Positions 8,284-19,158 of a DNA stretch of 64,000 nucleotides are shown piece by piece (positions within the stretch are counted from its first letter, which is position 1; the number at the start of each line of letters is the position of its first letter). The notes below the pieces were generated by a model. That model was not told where the DNA came from, did no database searches, and saw nothing but the letters and a program-made list of their open reading frames with translations. Origin of the DNA: Dictyobacter vulcani (lineage in GTDB: Bacteria; Chloroflexota; Ktedonobacteria; Ktedonobacterales; Ktedonobacteraceae); the NCBI RefSeq assembly GCF_008974265.1, contig NZ_BKZW01000001.1, positions 2,728,001 to 2,792,000 of the forward strand, read 5' to 3'. Made by a program: the position numbers and the translations under genes.

Positions 8284-9008
8284 AGGTGTATCCCTTCATC
8301 TAACTATCATCGTGAGTAGAACGTATCTGAACTAGATTATTCCTGGAATAACTCAATGTTACTCCCCACTATATATGGCCTATTAAATCTAGCCAGCCTT
8401 AAGCCAGGCAGCATGACAGGAAGACATGCTATCGCTGATGAAAGATCTCTTCGGCTGTGAAGTTCTTGATAATTCTGTCTGCCCCTTTCTCTTACGGTTG
8501 CATGTGCAAATAGTCTCTCTCGCTATGCTCAGCTAGCGTACAATGATGTTACAGCATTAGTATAGTGAGGACGTGATAGTGTGTGTTCCACCATCAGGTG
8601 GAGAAAAAGGTAGGATTCACACATGTACGTCTGTATGGTAGTAGAGAGTAGTTGCCCCATTATCCAATCCAGTGAGGTGGGATCCTTTATGTGATACTTG
8701 TATGACCCAGGGCGTAACAAGCTTTCATTTTTTGAGCTGGCATTTTTGCATATGTTTTCAATAAAATATGGATACGATGCCTCCTCAAAATCACATACTA
8801 AAGCATTTCCCTCCTGTATTGTTATTATAATGATATAAAAAAGAGTAAAGTATTGATATGAAGATACCTGAAATGCTGTATAAATTACTATATGTATTCA
8901 TGTATTTACATAGATAAACACAGTGAGTTTATTGTATAATAGTAGTTGAATGTTTTGATCAAAGCGGGTATTGCTAGCAGGGATGCGGGTTGAAGAAGGA
9001 GGATGGAG
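8284..9008. other. long divergent intergenic region
   Basis: About 725 A/T-rich bases between a BldC-like gene (minus) and a LuxR-type gene (plus). A TATAAT at 8935-8940 is a plausible -10 for the LuxR gene; no clear -35 is visible at proper spacing. No gene is supported. Confidence 0.4.
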
Positions 9009-11729
9009 ATGGACCTGGATCTTAATAAGCAACTTCTGCTTGCAACGAAGCTGGCCATACCACCTAATTATGCGCCGCTCATTATTCCTCGTTTGCGCCT
9101 CTCCTGTAAGTTAGAACGTGGCATCCATCATCCCGTAACCTTGATCTCTGCACCAGCTGGATCTGGCAAGACAACGTTACTGAATACATGGCTGCAGGAA
9201 TATCCTGCGAATGTGGCCTGGCTCTCTTTGAGCAATGAAGATAATGACCTGCAGCGCTTCTGGCGTTATTGTCTGGCAGCTTTAGCGGGGATAGATCGTC
9301 AACTCGTGCAGCAGGCGAGCATGCTTCTGGATGCCTCAGTCGCAATCGAAGAGGTGCTGGCGGCGCTCATTAATGCCATGGTGGCCTATGATCGAGAGTT
9401 GTTGCTGGCGCTGGATGACTATCAAGCGCTGCAGTTGCCCGCGATCCATCAATCAGTAACCTTCTTCATCGAGCACCTTCCGGCGCATGTGCACTTATTT
9501 ATCAGTACGCGTGTTGAGCCACCATTACCCCTGAACCGCTGGCGCGTACGCGGTCAACTGCTGGAGATAGGTTTAGCGGATCTGTGTTTTACCGTGGAAG
9601 AGAGTCGCGAGTTTCTCGTGCATGCGATGCATCTGCAGTTAAAGCCAGCTGAACTAACAACCCTTATTCAGGAAACTGAAGGTTGGATTACTGGATTACG
9701 GCTCATGGCACTTTCAGTACAAAATAAGCCAGCAGGCGAGATGTCAATGGACTATCATGGCCGGTCGTGTGGCATCAATCGTGACATCGCCCATTATTTA
9801 ACGGAAGAGGTTCTGACAACAGTACCTGAGGATGTACTGGAATTTTTGCTATTGACCTCGATTCTCACCCGCTTGCAGGCTGATCTCTGTAATGTTGTCA
9901 CAGGGCAAAGCAACGGACAGCAGATGCTGGAGTGGCTAGAACAAGCGAACATATTTATGTATCCCATTGAGGAGGAAGGTGTCTGGCATCGTTATCATCC
10001 GCTCCTGGCAGCCTTATTGCGCCAGCGCTCAGGCCAGAAGTATCCAGAGCGTATCAGCGAGTTGCACATGCGGGCAAGTCAGTGGTATGAACAGAAAAGC
10101 ATGGTGTATGAAGCGATTGAACATGCATTGGCGGGCAAGGCTTTTGAGCGGGCAGCCGATCTTCTGGAAGCACATGCCTGGCCGTTATGGCTGCGTGGAC
10201 ACATCCCTTTTTTGCTGGATTGGCTACTAAAACTGCAAGACCAGATCGCGTTGGAGCAGCGACCAGTGCTAGCCTGTTTATTTGCCTTTATCTATCTGCA
10301 TAGTGGGAAATGGCGACAGTACGAGCAGATGCTGGCGATTGTACAGAGGAACTGGCGTGGAAAGCAAGATATAGATCTGCAGGTCGGAGTATTGGATTTA
10401 CAAGCTTACCATGCCATCTGTCTCGGAGAATGCGAGCAAAGCTTGTATTATACCCGGCAAGCCCTCGAATACAGTCAGCACAAACCATTACAGGCAAGCT
10501 TCTCGCATGTCCTGCATGGAATCGCTAAACTCCAGGACGGAGATCTACAACAGGCACAATTACATTTTATGATGGGAAAGCGTTCCGGCATCCAGAGCCA
10601 TCGTACATTAGCTGTAGCGAGTGCCCTTTTTTATCAGGGACGTAGCAAGGTATTGCAGGGAAAACTGCACGAGGCACTGGATCTTTATCAGCAATGCATC
10701 AGTATTTGTGGTGAGGGCCTAGTCTGGCTAAACATGCAAGCTCATTTACAGCTTGGTCAAATCTATCTGGAATGGAATGAACTCGCGCAAGCTGAAGAGT
10801 ATCTTGACAGCGCTATGTGTCCTGGTCAGCGTCTGGGCGAAAACGCTCTGGCCCTGATAGAGGCCAACATACTGGCGGCCCGTTTAGCCTGGGCCCATAA
10901 TAATCCTGAAAAAGCGCTCTGGCTACTAGAGCAAGCAGAAAATCGCGTTGCCCAGTTGGATAACCCGCATTGTGCGTTGGCTGAGATCTCTTTCGTGCGC
11001 ATCCACTATTGGTTGCTACAGGGTAAGTATGATCTGGCTAAACAATGGATTGAAGAACACTATCCTATCAATATGCCCGTGAAAGGGCAACTAGAGCAAG
11101 AATACCGGGGTATGATGAGGGCGCGCCTGTTACTGGCGCAAGCACATCCAGAAGAGGCGCTTACATTGCTCCAGAAGCTTTTGACGACCATACAAGCTCA
11201 AGAAAGAACGGGCAGTGAACTTCAAGTCGAGGTCTTGATGGTTCAGGCCTATGACGCTATGAAGGATAGTCGTCGTAGCAGGCAGACGTTAGAGCAGATG
11301 CTCTTGCAGGCCGAGCCAGGAGGATATCGACGCCTGTTCCTGGAAGCTGATCAGACAATGATGACCTTGCTTTCAGATCTGTACCAGCGCCAGCAGAAGC
11401 GCTATTCCGGGGATATACCACCGCATGTACTGAGCTATATCCATACGCTATTACTGGACTTTGGTTGTGATGTAGAGCCGCGTGACTGGTGTTCCTGGCA
11501 GAAGCGTGCCCAGCGTGCCCAGGCATCCCTTGAGCAGCTAAGCGAGCGTGAGCTTGAGGTATTGAAACTGATCGCCGAAGGACATTCGAATCAGGAGATT
11601 GCTCGTACGCTGGTAGTGGCCGAGAGTACGATTAAGACCCATCTGAACAATATTTATAGTAAGCTGAACGTAAACTCGCGCCTGCAGGCTCTGACCAAAG
11701 CTCATACCGTTGGTTTGCTGGCGTTTTGA
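9009..11729 (+). CDS. LuxR-family ATPase transcriptional regulator (MalT-like)
   Basis: A STAND-type signalling ATPase regulator of about 906 residues. It begins with the recurrent motif LATKLAIPP. Walker A is APAGSGKTT (about residues 54-62) and Walker B is [10 protein letters not shown] long helical TPR-like middle region (about 380-800) follows, then a C-terminal LuxR helix-turn-helix, [20 protein letters not shown], ending [14 protein letters not shown]. MalT-type proteins bind an inducer, multimerise with ATP and activate promoters; the ligand here is unknown. The ATG at 9009 lies six bases after AAGGAGG, whereas the ATG at 9003 abuts it, so 9009 is preferred. It is convergent with a paralogue at 11808-14582. 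Confidence 0.9.
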   Translation: MDLDLNKQLLLATKLAIPPNYAPLIIPRLRLSCKLERGIHHPVTLISAPAGSGKTTLLNTWLQEYPANVAWLSLSNEDNDLQRFWRYCLAALAGIDRQLVQQASMLLDASVAIEEVLAALINAMVAYDRELLLALDDYQALQLPAIHQSVTFFIEHLPAHVHLFISTRVEPPLPLNRWRVRGQLLEIGLADLCFTVEESREFLVHAMHLQLKPAELTTLIQETEGWITGLRLMALSVQNKPAGEMSMDYHGRSCGINRDIAHYLTEEVLTTVPEDVLEFLLLTSILTRLQADLCNVVTGQSNGQQMLEWLEQANIFMYPIEEEGVWHRYHPLLAALLRQRSGQKYPERISELHMRASQWYEQKSMVYEAIEHALAGKAFERAADLLEAHAWPLWLRGHIPFLLDWLLKLQDQIALEQRPVLACLFAFIYLHSGKWRQYEQMLAIVQRNWRGKQDIDLQVGVLDLQAYHAICLGECEQSLYYTRQALEYSQHKPLQASFSHVLHGIAKLQDGDLQQAQLHFMMGKRSGIQSHRTLAVASALFYQGRSKVLQGKLHEALDLYQQCISICGEGLVWLNMQAHLQLGQIYLEWNELAQAEEYLDSAMCPGQRLGENALALIEANILAARLAWAHNNPEKALWLLEQAENRVAQLDNPHCALAEISFVRIHYWLLQGKYDLAKQWIEEHYPINMPVKGQLEQEYRGMMRARLLLAQAHPEEALTLLQKLLTTIQAQERTGSELQVEVLMVQAYDAMKDSRRSRQTLEQMLLQAEPGGYRRLFLEADQTMMTLLSDLYQRQQKRYSGDIPPHVLSYIHTLLLDFGCDVEPRDWCSWQKRAQRAQASLEQLSERELEVLKLIAEGHSNQEIARTLVVAESTIKTHLNNIYSKLNVNSRLQALTKAHTVGLLAF

Positions 11730-11807
11730 TCGCCGTTACGAGAGGTTGCAGCGGCAACGGGGTTGCTTGTTGGTACGCGAAACAGGTTACAGCCTTTAAG
11801 GTTGCCG

Positions 11808-14582
11808 TTACGGGAGGTGTTGGGTTATGCGTGGGTGGGCGAGGGGTTCGGTGTCGACTTCGCTGCGGCGGAGTACTCCGATGTCGTAGGCGCGGGTGAC
11901 GGCCTGGAGGCGGGTGTGGACGTGCAGTTTGGCGTAGATGTTGTTGAGGTGGGTTTTGATGGTGCTGACGGTGACGACGAGCTTCTGGGCGATTTCTTGA
12001 TTGGATAGGCCTTCAGCAATGAGACCCAGGACCATATATTCACGCTCGCTTAATTTATCGATTAACTCATCGTCGTTATCCTGCGATACGAGCCAGCGTG
12101 GGGGTTGAGCCTCGGTACCAAATGAGGAGAGTAGCGTGTAGAGGTAGCCCAGTGAGACTGTTGTGGTGTCGGCTGAAGTGTGGCGCTGATATCTGCTGTA
12201 GAGTTCCGTTAAGAGGGCAGCCATGATTGGTCCTTCGTCTATAAATACGCGGATATAGCCGCCCGGTTCGGCCAGGAGTAAGACCTGTTCGAGCTTTTGC
12301 ATGGTGGCCTGGGTATTGCCCTCACTATGATAGGCCAGCGTAAGCAAGGTGAGTAGCGAGATCTGACTTTTGACATGTCCATGCTCGTAGCTGTCCTGGT
12401 AGGCTGTTTCCAATAATTGAATAGCTGCCTGCCCCTGGCTTTGCGTAATGAATAGTCGCGCCTGTGCCATGATCCAGTATTCTTTTTCAGCGTTGGAGGT
12501 GGCCGCGGTGAGTGATGGCGTATATTGTATCAGCCATTGCCGGGCTGCTTTGTGGTCTTTTTGCTGTAATAAGAATTGCAGGCGCAGCTCAACTATCCGG
12601 GCCAGGAAGGTAGGATTTGGACCAAAGATTTGTGAACTCTGCTCTGCCTGATCCAGATATGTTAACGCTTGTTCATGCTCTTCCTGTAACCACGCCAGAC
12701 GCGCCTGCACCAGATAGCGATCAGCAGCTTTAAAGTCCTCAGTGGGTAGTTGCTGGCTGAGTTGCTGCGCTTGATGCATATGTGCCAGTGCAGTCGAAAG
12801 ATCATTCCATTCAAGATACAGGTCTGCCAGTTGAATATGGGCAGTCGCCGTCGACCAGAGAAAACCGACCCCGGTTTCAGCATAGATCTGTTGAAATGTT
12901 TGCAGCGCGCCACGCAGATTGCCTTGCTGTTTTTGTAGCATGCCACGATAGAGAGCGGCAGTCAATGCTGTTGGGATATAGCCATACTTGTGACTCAGAC
13001 GATAGCCCTCGGTGAGATAGTGGTTGGCCTGGATCAAATCTCCCTGTAATAACGCGCCTGCACCCAGGTGGACCAGCGCACAGCAATAGAACGGCGAATC
13101 CGTGTCTTTTTCCAGGTGCGCCAGCGCCTGTTGTGCGAACTGCAGAGCCTGTTGACCATTGCCACGAGCCAGTGCGACCCTGGCGCGTAAATCGCACACG
13201 CCACTGAGCAGCTGTGTATTCTGTTCCTGTTGCCAGACCTGCTCGGCCTGGGCCAGCCATTGTTCATAAGCATCCATCTCACCCTGTAGGAATGATGTAT
13301 AGGCATGCAGGAATGCAAGCATCGGACGTGAGGACACTGTGTTTTCTGGCAAATGGGCCAGCCAGGAATGCACCTGAAATTCTTCGCCATTCTGAATGAA
13401 GTTCCAGGCGTGGCGCTCAATCAACTGGGCCGCCCACTGCATATCTTCAGCCAGGAGAGCATGTTGAATAACCTCGATATCCATGCCATGTTGCTCATAC
13501 CAGAGTCCAGCGCGGCGATGCAATGTTGGTAGCAACGCTTCATATTTCTGCTTCAAGCGATAGCGCAATAACTCCAGGAAGAGCTGATCATAGCGATACC
13601 AGCGCTGTTGATTATCCAACGCATTCAAGAAAAGATTATTTTGCTCCAACCATTCGAGCACGGCTTCGCTCTCGGTTGTGTCAGTAACTGCATCGCAGAG
13701 AGAGGCCGTGAGGCGTTCAAGGACAGAGGTCTGCAGCAGGAAATTCTGTACTTTCTCAGGCAGGTGTTGCAGGACTTCATCGGTCAGATAGTTGAGTACA
13801 TTGCGATTAAGTCCCGAGAACGTTTTGATAAACTGCGCAATCGAAGTATAGCTACCGCGTTCCTGGAGCGAGAGAGCGGCCAATTGAAGTCCGGCGATCC
13901 AGCCCTCGGTCCGTTTTCTGAGTTCAAGCACATCCTCAGGGCGCAGCGTTAGATTCATGGTTTGCAGCAAAAATAAGCTGGCCTCTTCCTCGGTAAAGCG
14001 CAGATCGTTGGTGCGGAGCTCGGTAAGTTTGCCCTGTACACGGAAGCGAGCCAATGGGAGCGCAGGCTCGCGGCGTGTAATCAGGATGATATGAAGGCAG
14101 GGTGGGAGATGTTTCAGCAAGAACGTCAGGGTTTGCTGGATCTCAGGCAGAGAGATGGTGTGATAGTCATCCAGCACCAGCACCGTATCCTGTGCGAGTG
14201 CCATGGTGGTGTTGATTAATTGCGTTAACATATTTTCAATATCTGGCGGATGTTGCTCTTTTTGCCAGTATTCGCCCAATTGCTGCAAATCGGGATGAAG
14301 CTGTCCGAGCGCGGTTAGAATATAGCACCAGAAGCGCTGCACACTGTTATCCCCAGGCTCCAGCGAAACCCAGGCAGCCGCCAACTGGCGTCGACGGATC
14401 CATTCGCTGACCAGCGTCGTTTTACCAAAACCAGCCGGGGCAGTAATCAAGGTGAGAGGCCGTTGCAAACCAGAGTCCAGCGCGGTATATGCATGGGTAC
14501 GGGAAATAATCTTTTTCAGATAGAGCGGCGGAATAGCTAACTTCGTCGTAATTAACAGAGGATCATGATTTCCTCGTTCCAT
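11808..14582 (-). CDS. LuxR-family ATPase transcriptional regulator (MalT-like), paralogue
   Basis: A paralogue of the preceding gene, about 924 residues. It has the same TTKLAIPP start motif, Walker A APAGFGKTT, Walker B VLVLDDYHT, a TPR-like middle and a C-terminal LuxR domain (LSEREYMVLGLIAEGLSNQE, KLHVHTRLQAVTRAYDIGVL) with a 20-residue tail. The chosen ATG (MERGNHDPLL) has AAGGAGT eight bases upstream; the longer frame from 14642 lacks a site. The 3' end, about 11810-12000, has a markedly higher G+C in third positions than the rest of the gene. The two regulators face each other with only 78 bases between stops, an arrangement that fits an inverted duplication. Confidence 0.9.
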   Translation of the reverse strand: MERGNHDPLLITTKLAIPPLYLKKIISRTHAYTALDSGLQRPLTLITAPAGFGKTTLVSEWIRRRQLAAAWVSLEPGDNSVQRFWCYILTALGQLHPDLQQLGEYWQKEQHPPDIENMLTQLINTTMALAQDTVLVLDDYHTISLPEIQQTLTFLLKHLPPCLHIILITRREPALPLARFRVQGKLTELRTNDLRFTEEEASLFLLQTMNLTLRPEDVLELRKRTEGWIAGLQLAALSLQERGSYTSIAQFIKTFSGLNRNVLNYLTDEVLQHLPEKVQNFLLQTSVLERLTASLCDAVTDTTESEAVLEWLEQNNLFLNALDNQQRWYRYDQLFLELLRYRLKQKYEALLPTLHRRAGLWYEQHGMDIEVIQHALLAEDMQWAAQLIERHAWNFIQNGEEFQVHSWLAHLPENTVSSRPMLAFLHAYTSFLQGEMDAYEQWLAQAEQVWQQEQNTQLLSGVCDLRARVALARGNGQQALQFAQQALAHLEKDTDSPFYCCALVHLGAGALLQGDLIQANHYLTEGYRLSHKYGYIPTALTAALYRGMLQKQQGNLRGALQTFQQIYAETGVGFLWSTATAHIQLADLYLEWNDLSTALAHMHQAQQLSQQLPTEDFKAADRYLVQARLAWLQEEHEQALTYLDQAEQSSQIFGPNPTFLARIVELRLQFLLQQKDHKAARQWLIQYTPSLTAATSNAEKEYWIMAQARLFITQSQGQAAIQLLETAYQDSYEHGHVKSQISLLTLLTLAYHSEGNTQATMQKLEQVLLLAEPGGYIRVFIDEGPIMAALLTELYSRYQRHTSADTTTVSLGYLYTLLSSFGTEAQPPRWLVSQDNDDELIDKLSEREYMVLGLIAEGLSNQEIAQKLVVTVSTIKTHLNNIYAKLHVHTRLQAVTRAYDIGVLRRSEVDTEPLAHPRITQHLP

Positions 14583-15144
14583 CAGAGACTCCTTTTCCTC
14601 ATGCAGGTTCAGGAATGTGTCATGTGATTTTCCAGTTAACAATGTGCTCTCCCACCTTCTTTACTATCGGCGGGATACGGCATAGAGAATAATCAATTGT
14701 AAATATACTGCCTGTTCACCAACTACGGAAAAGCCAGCGTGAATGCCACTGAAGTGCGGTTACTACTATCGCCATACCTTAAAAACTGGAAGCTGATCAG
14801 TTGTGCGGAACTACTGCAGTCTCACTCATACGATGTCAGGAGGATACCTTTACTCTAAATACTGCCTCGTTGCTTATCATAGTATATCATAGCGTCTCAT
14901 AGGATGCTATTGAAAAGCAAGCGTGAACGCCGCCCAATCGCGGCTCACATTGAATTGCATGCTATTTGAATAGATAAAGTCAGCTTCATCCCTTTGGGCG
15001 ATAGGTAGAGACACAAAAACGCGATAAATCCACCTTCTGGTTGATGACAGTCCTGGAGAGGGAAAGTACACTCAATATCATCACTGAAATGATATCTCTG
15101 GCGCTGAATATGCGGACAGCTGAATTTACAAGGACATATCATCT
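14583..15144. other. divergent intergenic region with two short dispersed repeats
   Basis: This lies between the LuxR gene (minus) and the Ser/Thr kinase (plus). It holds two copies (14727-14760 and 14910-14945) of a roughly 35-bp motif beginning GAAAAGCAAGCGTGAA or its variant GAAAAGCCAGCGTGAA. A third copy lies upstream of pstB at 45380. No gene is supported. Confidence 0.5.
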
Positions 15145-16056
15145 ATGACTATACCAGATAAAAGTTTAGCCAGGCAGGATCATGGCTTCCAGTTTGGCAA
15201 CTATCGCTTATTTCATATTGTGAGGCGGGGAACGACCTCAACTATTTATCTGGGTGAACATATTCATCTGGGCTATAAAGTTGTGGTGAAGGTATTGAAT
15301 AACTGGATGGCCTCTGACGAGCAGATTCGCAAATTTTGTGCCGAGGCGCGGCTCCATGCCAGTATGCGGCATCCAAATATTGTGCGCGTACTTGATTTTG
15401 GTGTGAAAGGCAACATTCCTTTTATGGTGATGGACTATGCCGCCAATGGCACGCTACAGGACTCTATTGAGCCGGGCGTGCCGTTACCGTTATCAGCGAT
15501 AGTGCCATTTATGGTGAGTATCGCTAATGCTCTGCAATATATTCATAACCACAATATCATCCATCGCGATGTGAAGCCACAGAATATTCTGCTCAGCCTG
15601 AGTAAAGAGGTCTGGCTGAGTGATTTTGGTATCGCCCTGGCTCTTCAGCCCTGGAATGCCCATCATCTGCAAGAATCCGTTGGCACAGCCCTTTATGCTG
15701 CACCAGAGCAGATTGAAGGACGCCCATCTAAAATGAGTGATCAATATGCCCTGGGCGTCCTCGTGTATACCTGGTTGTGTGGTCAAACGCCATTTAGTGG
15801 CAGCTCGGTGCAACTCTGTAAACAGCATTTGTATCAGGACCCCATTCCATTGCGCGCCATTGTGCCAGCTATCGCTGAATGTGTGGAAAAAGCTGTTCTC
15901 AAAGCCTTAGCCAAGGATCCCTATCAGCGGTTCGCCAATGTCCAGGATTTTGCATATGCGCTCATGATTGCAGATGATGATTACTATCCGAACCCGACTT
16001 TATTTATGCAAGGGACGTTGAATATGCCGCAGCAATCATCTATCCCTTATAGTTAG
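15145..16056 (+). CDS. serine/threonine protein kinase, soluble single-domain
   Basis: A Hanks-type kinase of 303 residues consisting of the catalytic domain only. The catalytic Lys is in VVVKVL (residue 49) and the alpha-C Glu is at about 67. HRDVKPQN is at 140-147, DFGIA at 160-164 and APEQ at 186-189. The glycine loop is degenerate (RRGTTSTIYLG in place of GxGxxG), but all other catalytic residues remain, so activity is likely. There is no transmembrane or PASTA segment, unlike PknB. Substrates are unknown. It overlaps the convergent histidine-kinase gene by 17 bases at the 3' ends. Its start has AAGGACA upstream. Confidence 0.92.
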   Translation: MTIPDKSLARQDHGFQFGNYRLFHIVRRGTTSTIYLGEHIHLGYKVVVKVLNNWMASDEQIRKFCAEARLHASMRHPNIVRVLDFGVKGNIPFMVMDYAANGTLQDSIEPGVPLPLSAIVPFMVSIANALQYIHNHNIIHRDVKPQNILLSLSKEVWLSDFGIALALQPWNAHHLQESVGTALYAAPEQIEGRPSKMSDQYALGVLVYTWLCGQTPFSGSSVQLCKQHLYQDPIPLRAIVPAIAECVEKAVLKALAKDPYQRFANVQDFAYALMIADDDYYPNPTLFMQGTLNMPQQSSIPYS

Positions 16057-17571
16057 AGGCCGGTATCACTTTTTTCTGCGGGATGGCTGGCTGTGGCTGG
16101 TTAGCCAGTGGTAACGTGAACACTATTTGCGTGCCGTGGCCAGGGGTACTTTCTGCCCAGACCTTGCCACTGTGAGCGCTAATAATCGCTTTGACTATCG
16201 AGAGCCCCAATCCACTTCCGCCTGTTATGGCGGCTCGTGAGCGATCCGCTCGATAGAAACGTTCAAAGATATGGGGAAGATCTTTCGGGTCGATACCCAC
16301 CCCGGTATCACTGACCGAGACCTGTACATGATCCTCTCGCAACTCTGCTCCGACCGTGATAGTGCCACCTGGATTGGTATGCCTGCGAGCATTATCCAGT
16401 AAATTCAAGAGCACCTGCGTAATGCGATCACTATCGGCCTCAACCGATGGAATATCCTCTGTGATGGTATTCTGGACAGTAATGCCTCGCTCTTCGCACT
16501 CTGGTGCCAGCACTGCCACGGTCTCATCGGCCAGTGTATGCAGTTCCAGGGGGCCAGATCTAATTGGATCTGACGCGCCTCCAGCATCGTCATTTGTCGT
16601 ACATCTGCGACCAGGCGGCGCAAACGTTGTACCTCACGTCCGATCCGCTGTGCTGTCTCCTGACGAGCCTCGCTATCGGCGATCACATCGTCTGCCAGAG
16701 CCTCACTCAGACCCTGGATAGCTGTGAGTGGGGTAGCCAGATCATGAGCAATATTCGCAATGAGATCACGCCGCATCTGATCCTGCCGTCGTAATTCATT
16801 GACATCAGTCTCAATAGTATCGGCCATCTCATTAAACGTCTGGGCCAACTGTCCCACTTCATCCTGTGGAATCGACTGCGTTACACGCTGGGTATAGTGT
16901 CCCAGTTTCATCTGTTCAGCGGCTGTCGTCAGAAATTTCAGTGGACGTACAAAGCGGCGCACAAACAGATAACTACACAATGCCGCAATAGCTGCGACCC
17001 CCAGACTGGCCAGCAGAATAGACTGATTAATCTGCCTCATAACATCATCATCATTCGTTATACGTGGTTGTGCAATGAACAGGACACCGATCGTGCTATC
17101 CCCATAGCGCAATGGCATACTCACATAGACAGCAGAGGCCGTACCACGAAACATATTCAAGGTAATATCTCCGGATTGGACTGTAGAGCCTGATAACGTG
17201 GTTTTTAAGATTTGATGAATGTCAGTATTATTGCAGTTATTATCAGAGAATTCATTTGACTGTGTACAGAGCTTCTGGGTACCTTTGTCATCGACCAGCA
17301 TTGAAACTGACGGCTCGCTGGAAGGTGCATTCGCACGCAATACATTGTCCCAGGTATTACCATAGTAGCGGTAATAGTTGGTAAAACCTTTGGCATAGTA
17401 GGCCGTATTGATTTTCAAGTTATCAATTTGCAGGTTATGAAAATAATTCTGGACGGTCACCGATACCACAAAACTAAGGATCAGGACCGTACCTAGAATA
17501 ACAAGGAGATAGCTCAGCACGAGCTTGGATCTCAGGCTAAAGGCAGAAACCTTCGGAATCGTGGTACGCAT
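16040..17571 (-). pseudogene. sensor histidine kinase, frameshifted as sequenced
   Basis: The reading frame is broken at a G run (16549-16553, plus strand; five G). One more base there would join two open segments (16405-17571 and 16040-about 16560) into a normal 510-residue kinase. Order: TM1 at about 17-40, an extracytoplasmic sensor of about 145 residues, TM2 at about 184-205, HAMP, then HisKA with IANIAHDLATPLTAI (phospho-acceptor His 276). The ATPase lobe has LLNLLDNARRHT, DTGVGID and GGSGLGLSIVKAI. It lies 24 bases after the response-regulator gene with a GGGAG ribosome site. The break falls between the H-box and the ATP-binding domain, so the truncated product would be inactive. Sequencing error, real inactivation or phase variation are all possible. 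Confidence 0.85.
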
Positions 17572-17599
17572 GCGAACTCTCCCTGTTGACTCTACTTAC

Positions 17600-18360
17600 T
17601 CAGGCGTGTTGTGTGGAGGCCGTAGGAGCGGGCACAAACTTATAACCAACCCCCAGACGGTCTGAATATGGTGTGGCATACCCGGGGCTGCCTCTAGTTT
17701 TTTACGCAACGTGCCAATATGCACATCAACCGTGCGCCCATCACCGAGATAGCTATAACCCCAGACCTGATTTAATAACGACTCGCGGGTAAAGACCCGG
17801 TCAGGGGATGAAGCCAGCGCGACCAGCAGATCAAATTCCTTGACGGTCAGCGTAATCTGTTTGCCGTTAGCCGCCACCCGTCGTGAAGGCAAATTGATGA
17901 TCAAGCCACCAAAATGGAGCTCTTCGCTATGATTGTTATGTCCTACCGTATCTTCGGGAGTTGTTTTAACCACCTCAGAAGGGCCGCTAGTAGCATTCGC
18001 AGTGCTACTACGACGTAGGATAGCCTTGACGCGGCTGACCAGCTCACGCGGACTAAATGGTTTAATTAAATAGTCATCCGCGCCAGCCTCAAGACCCGCG
18101 ATGCGATCATCCTCTCCCTGGCGTGCTGTCAGCATTAGAATCGGGGTCTCGGCCCATGTGCGAATGCGGCGACAGACCTCCATGCCATCCAACATCGGTA
18201 ACATTAAATCCAATACCACCAGATCGGGATGTTCACGTGCATGCAGTTCTATACCAGCGATTCCATCGCTGGCAGCCAGGACCGTATAACCGGCTTGTTC
18301 TAAATAGAGCCGGATCACCTGTGTGATATTTGCTTCATCCTCAATGACCAGAATCTTCAT
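17600..18360 (-). CDS. OmpR/PhoB-family response regulator, C-terminus shifted as sequenced
   Basis: A receiver domain (LVIEDEANIT, Asp in VVLDLMLP, Lys in DYLIKPFSP) is joined by a 35-residue linker to an OmpR-type winged helix (TVKEFDLLVALASS, then VWGYSYLGDGRTVDVHIGTL). Literally read, the protein ends at 17596 with an odd tail, HIQTVWGLVISLCP. Adding one base to the C run 17650-17654 gives the expected TVWGVGYKFVPAPT and a stop at 17600-17602. So the last wing strand is scrambled in the sequence as given. It is the partner of the downstream histidine kinase, which has the same kind of defect. The phosphorylated regulator would normally bind promoters near its own operon. Confidence 0.88.
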
Positions 18361-18447
18361 ACTGTTATTTTACCAATCACTGATCAAAAAAATACCAGGA
18401 AATTGTAAGGTTTTTGTATATTCCGGTTAACTGGAGACAACGTTCTG

Positions 18448-19026
18448 TCAGGAAGTTGGCGTTTTTAGATGGCCTAGCTTTTCCAGCGCCATATATGCGG
18501 CCGCGATCTGTCCCTGAACGGCAAACTGGCCATCATGGATCAGTTGTAGCAACTCTTGTGGTGTAACCAACATATTTTCAATGACCTCGACTGGATCAAT
18601 CTTTTGCTGGCCTGTTTTTTGAATATCGCGGGCCAGATACCACCAGATGCGCGTACGGGCGCCAGTTGGATTGGCATACATGTGGGCCAGAAGCTCGATG
18701 TTATTCTCCGCCACGCTATAGCCGGTCTCTTCCATCAACTCACGGTGAGCGGTCTGAATCGGGTTTTCTGTCTCATGAGGATCGATACCACCTGCTGGAA
18801 ACTCAAGTACTGTCAGTCCGATACCATGTTTATATTGACGATTCAGCAGGAAGTGTCCATCGGCCGTGACTGGTACCACGCCAACCCAACCAAAGTTTTC
18901 AATAATAAAATAGTCATCAAAGACTGGTCCATTGGGGACCGCTACCTGTTCACAGCGTACACGCAGATATGGTGTATCGATCACTTGTCGTTGTGACAAG
19001 ACCTTCCAGGGTTGATGTTCAGTCAC
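18448..19026 (-). CDS. NUDIX hydrolase, ADP-ribose pyrophosphatase-like
   Basis: A 192-residue hydrolase of nucleoside diphosphates linked to another moiety. The Nudix box is present as GGIDPHETENPIQTAHRELM followed by EETGYSV; the spacing between the first G and the REL-EETG core is two residues longer than the standard box. The N-terminal beta strands, NGPVFDDYFIIENFGWVGVV, and the central RQYKHGIG-TVLEFPAGG resemble ADP-ribose pyrophosphatases (NudF type). The start is GTG, with AAGGAGT 11 bases upstream. It is on the same strand as tlyA and the ROK kinase but separated from tlyA by 132 bases. Confidence 0.87.
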   Translation of the reverse strand: MTEHQPWKVLSQRQVIDTPYLRVRCEQVAVPNGPVFDDYFIIENFGWVGVVPVTADGHFLLNRQYKHGIGLTVLEFPAGGIDPHETENPIQTAHRELMEETGYSVAENNIELLAHMYANPTGARTRIWWYLARDIQKTGQQKIDPVEVIENMLVTPQELLQLIHDGQFAVQGQIAAAYMALEKLGHLKTPTS

Positions 19027-19158
19027 GGTCTCTGTACTCCTTCTTGAGGTCTCTTTCTTTCAATTGTACGACACAATGGCGCAGGATGGTATCCTGGAGT
19101 CCAGGCCGAGGGGTAGGGCGAACGTTGTCCGCCCTGCACTCTTTTTTTCGTTTGTTGC

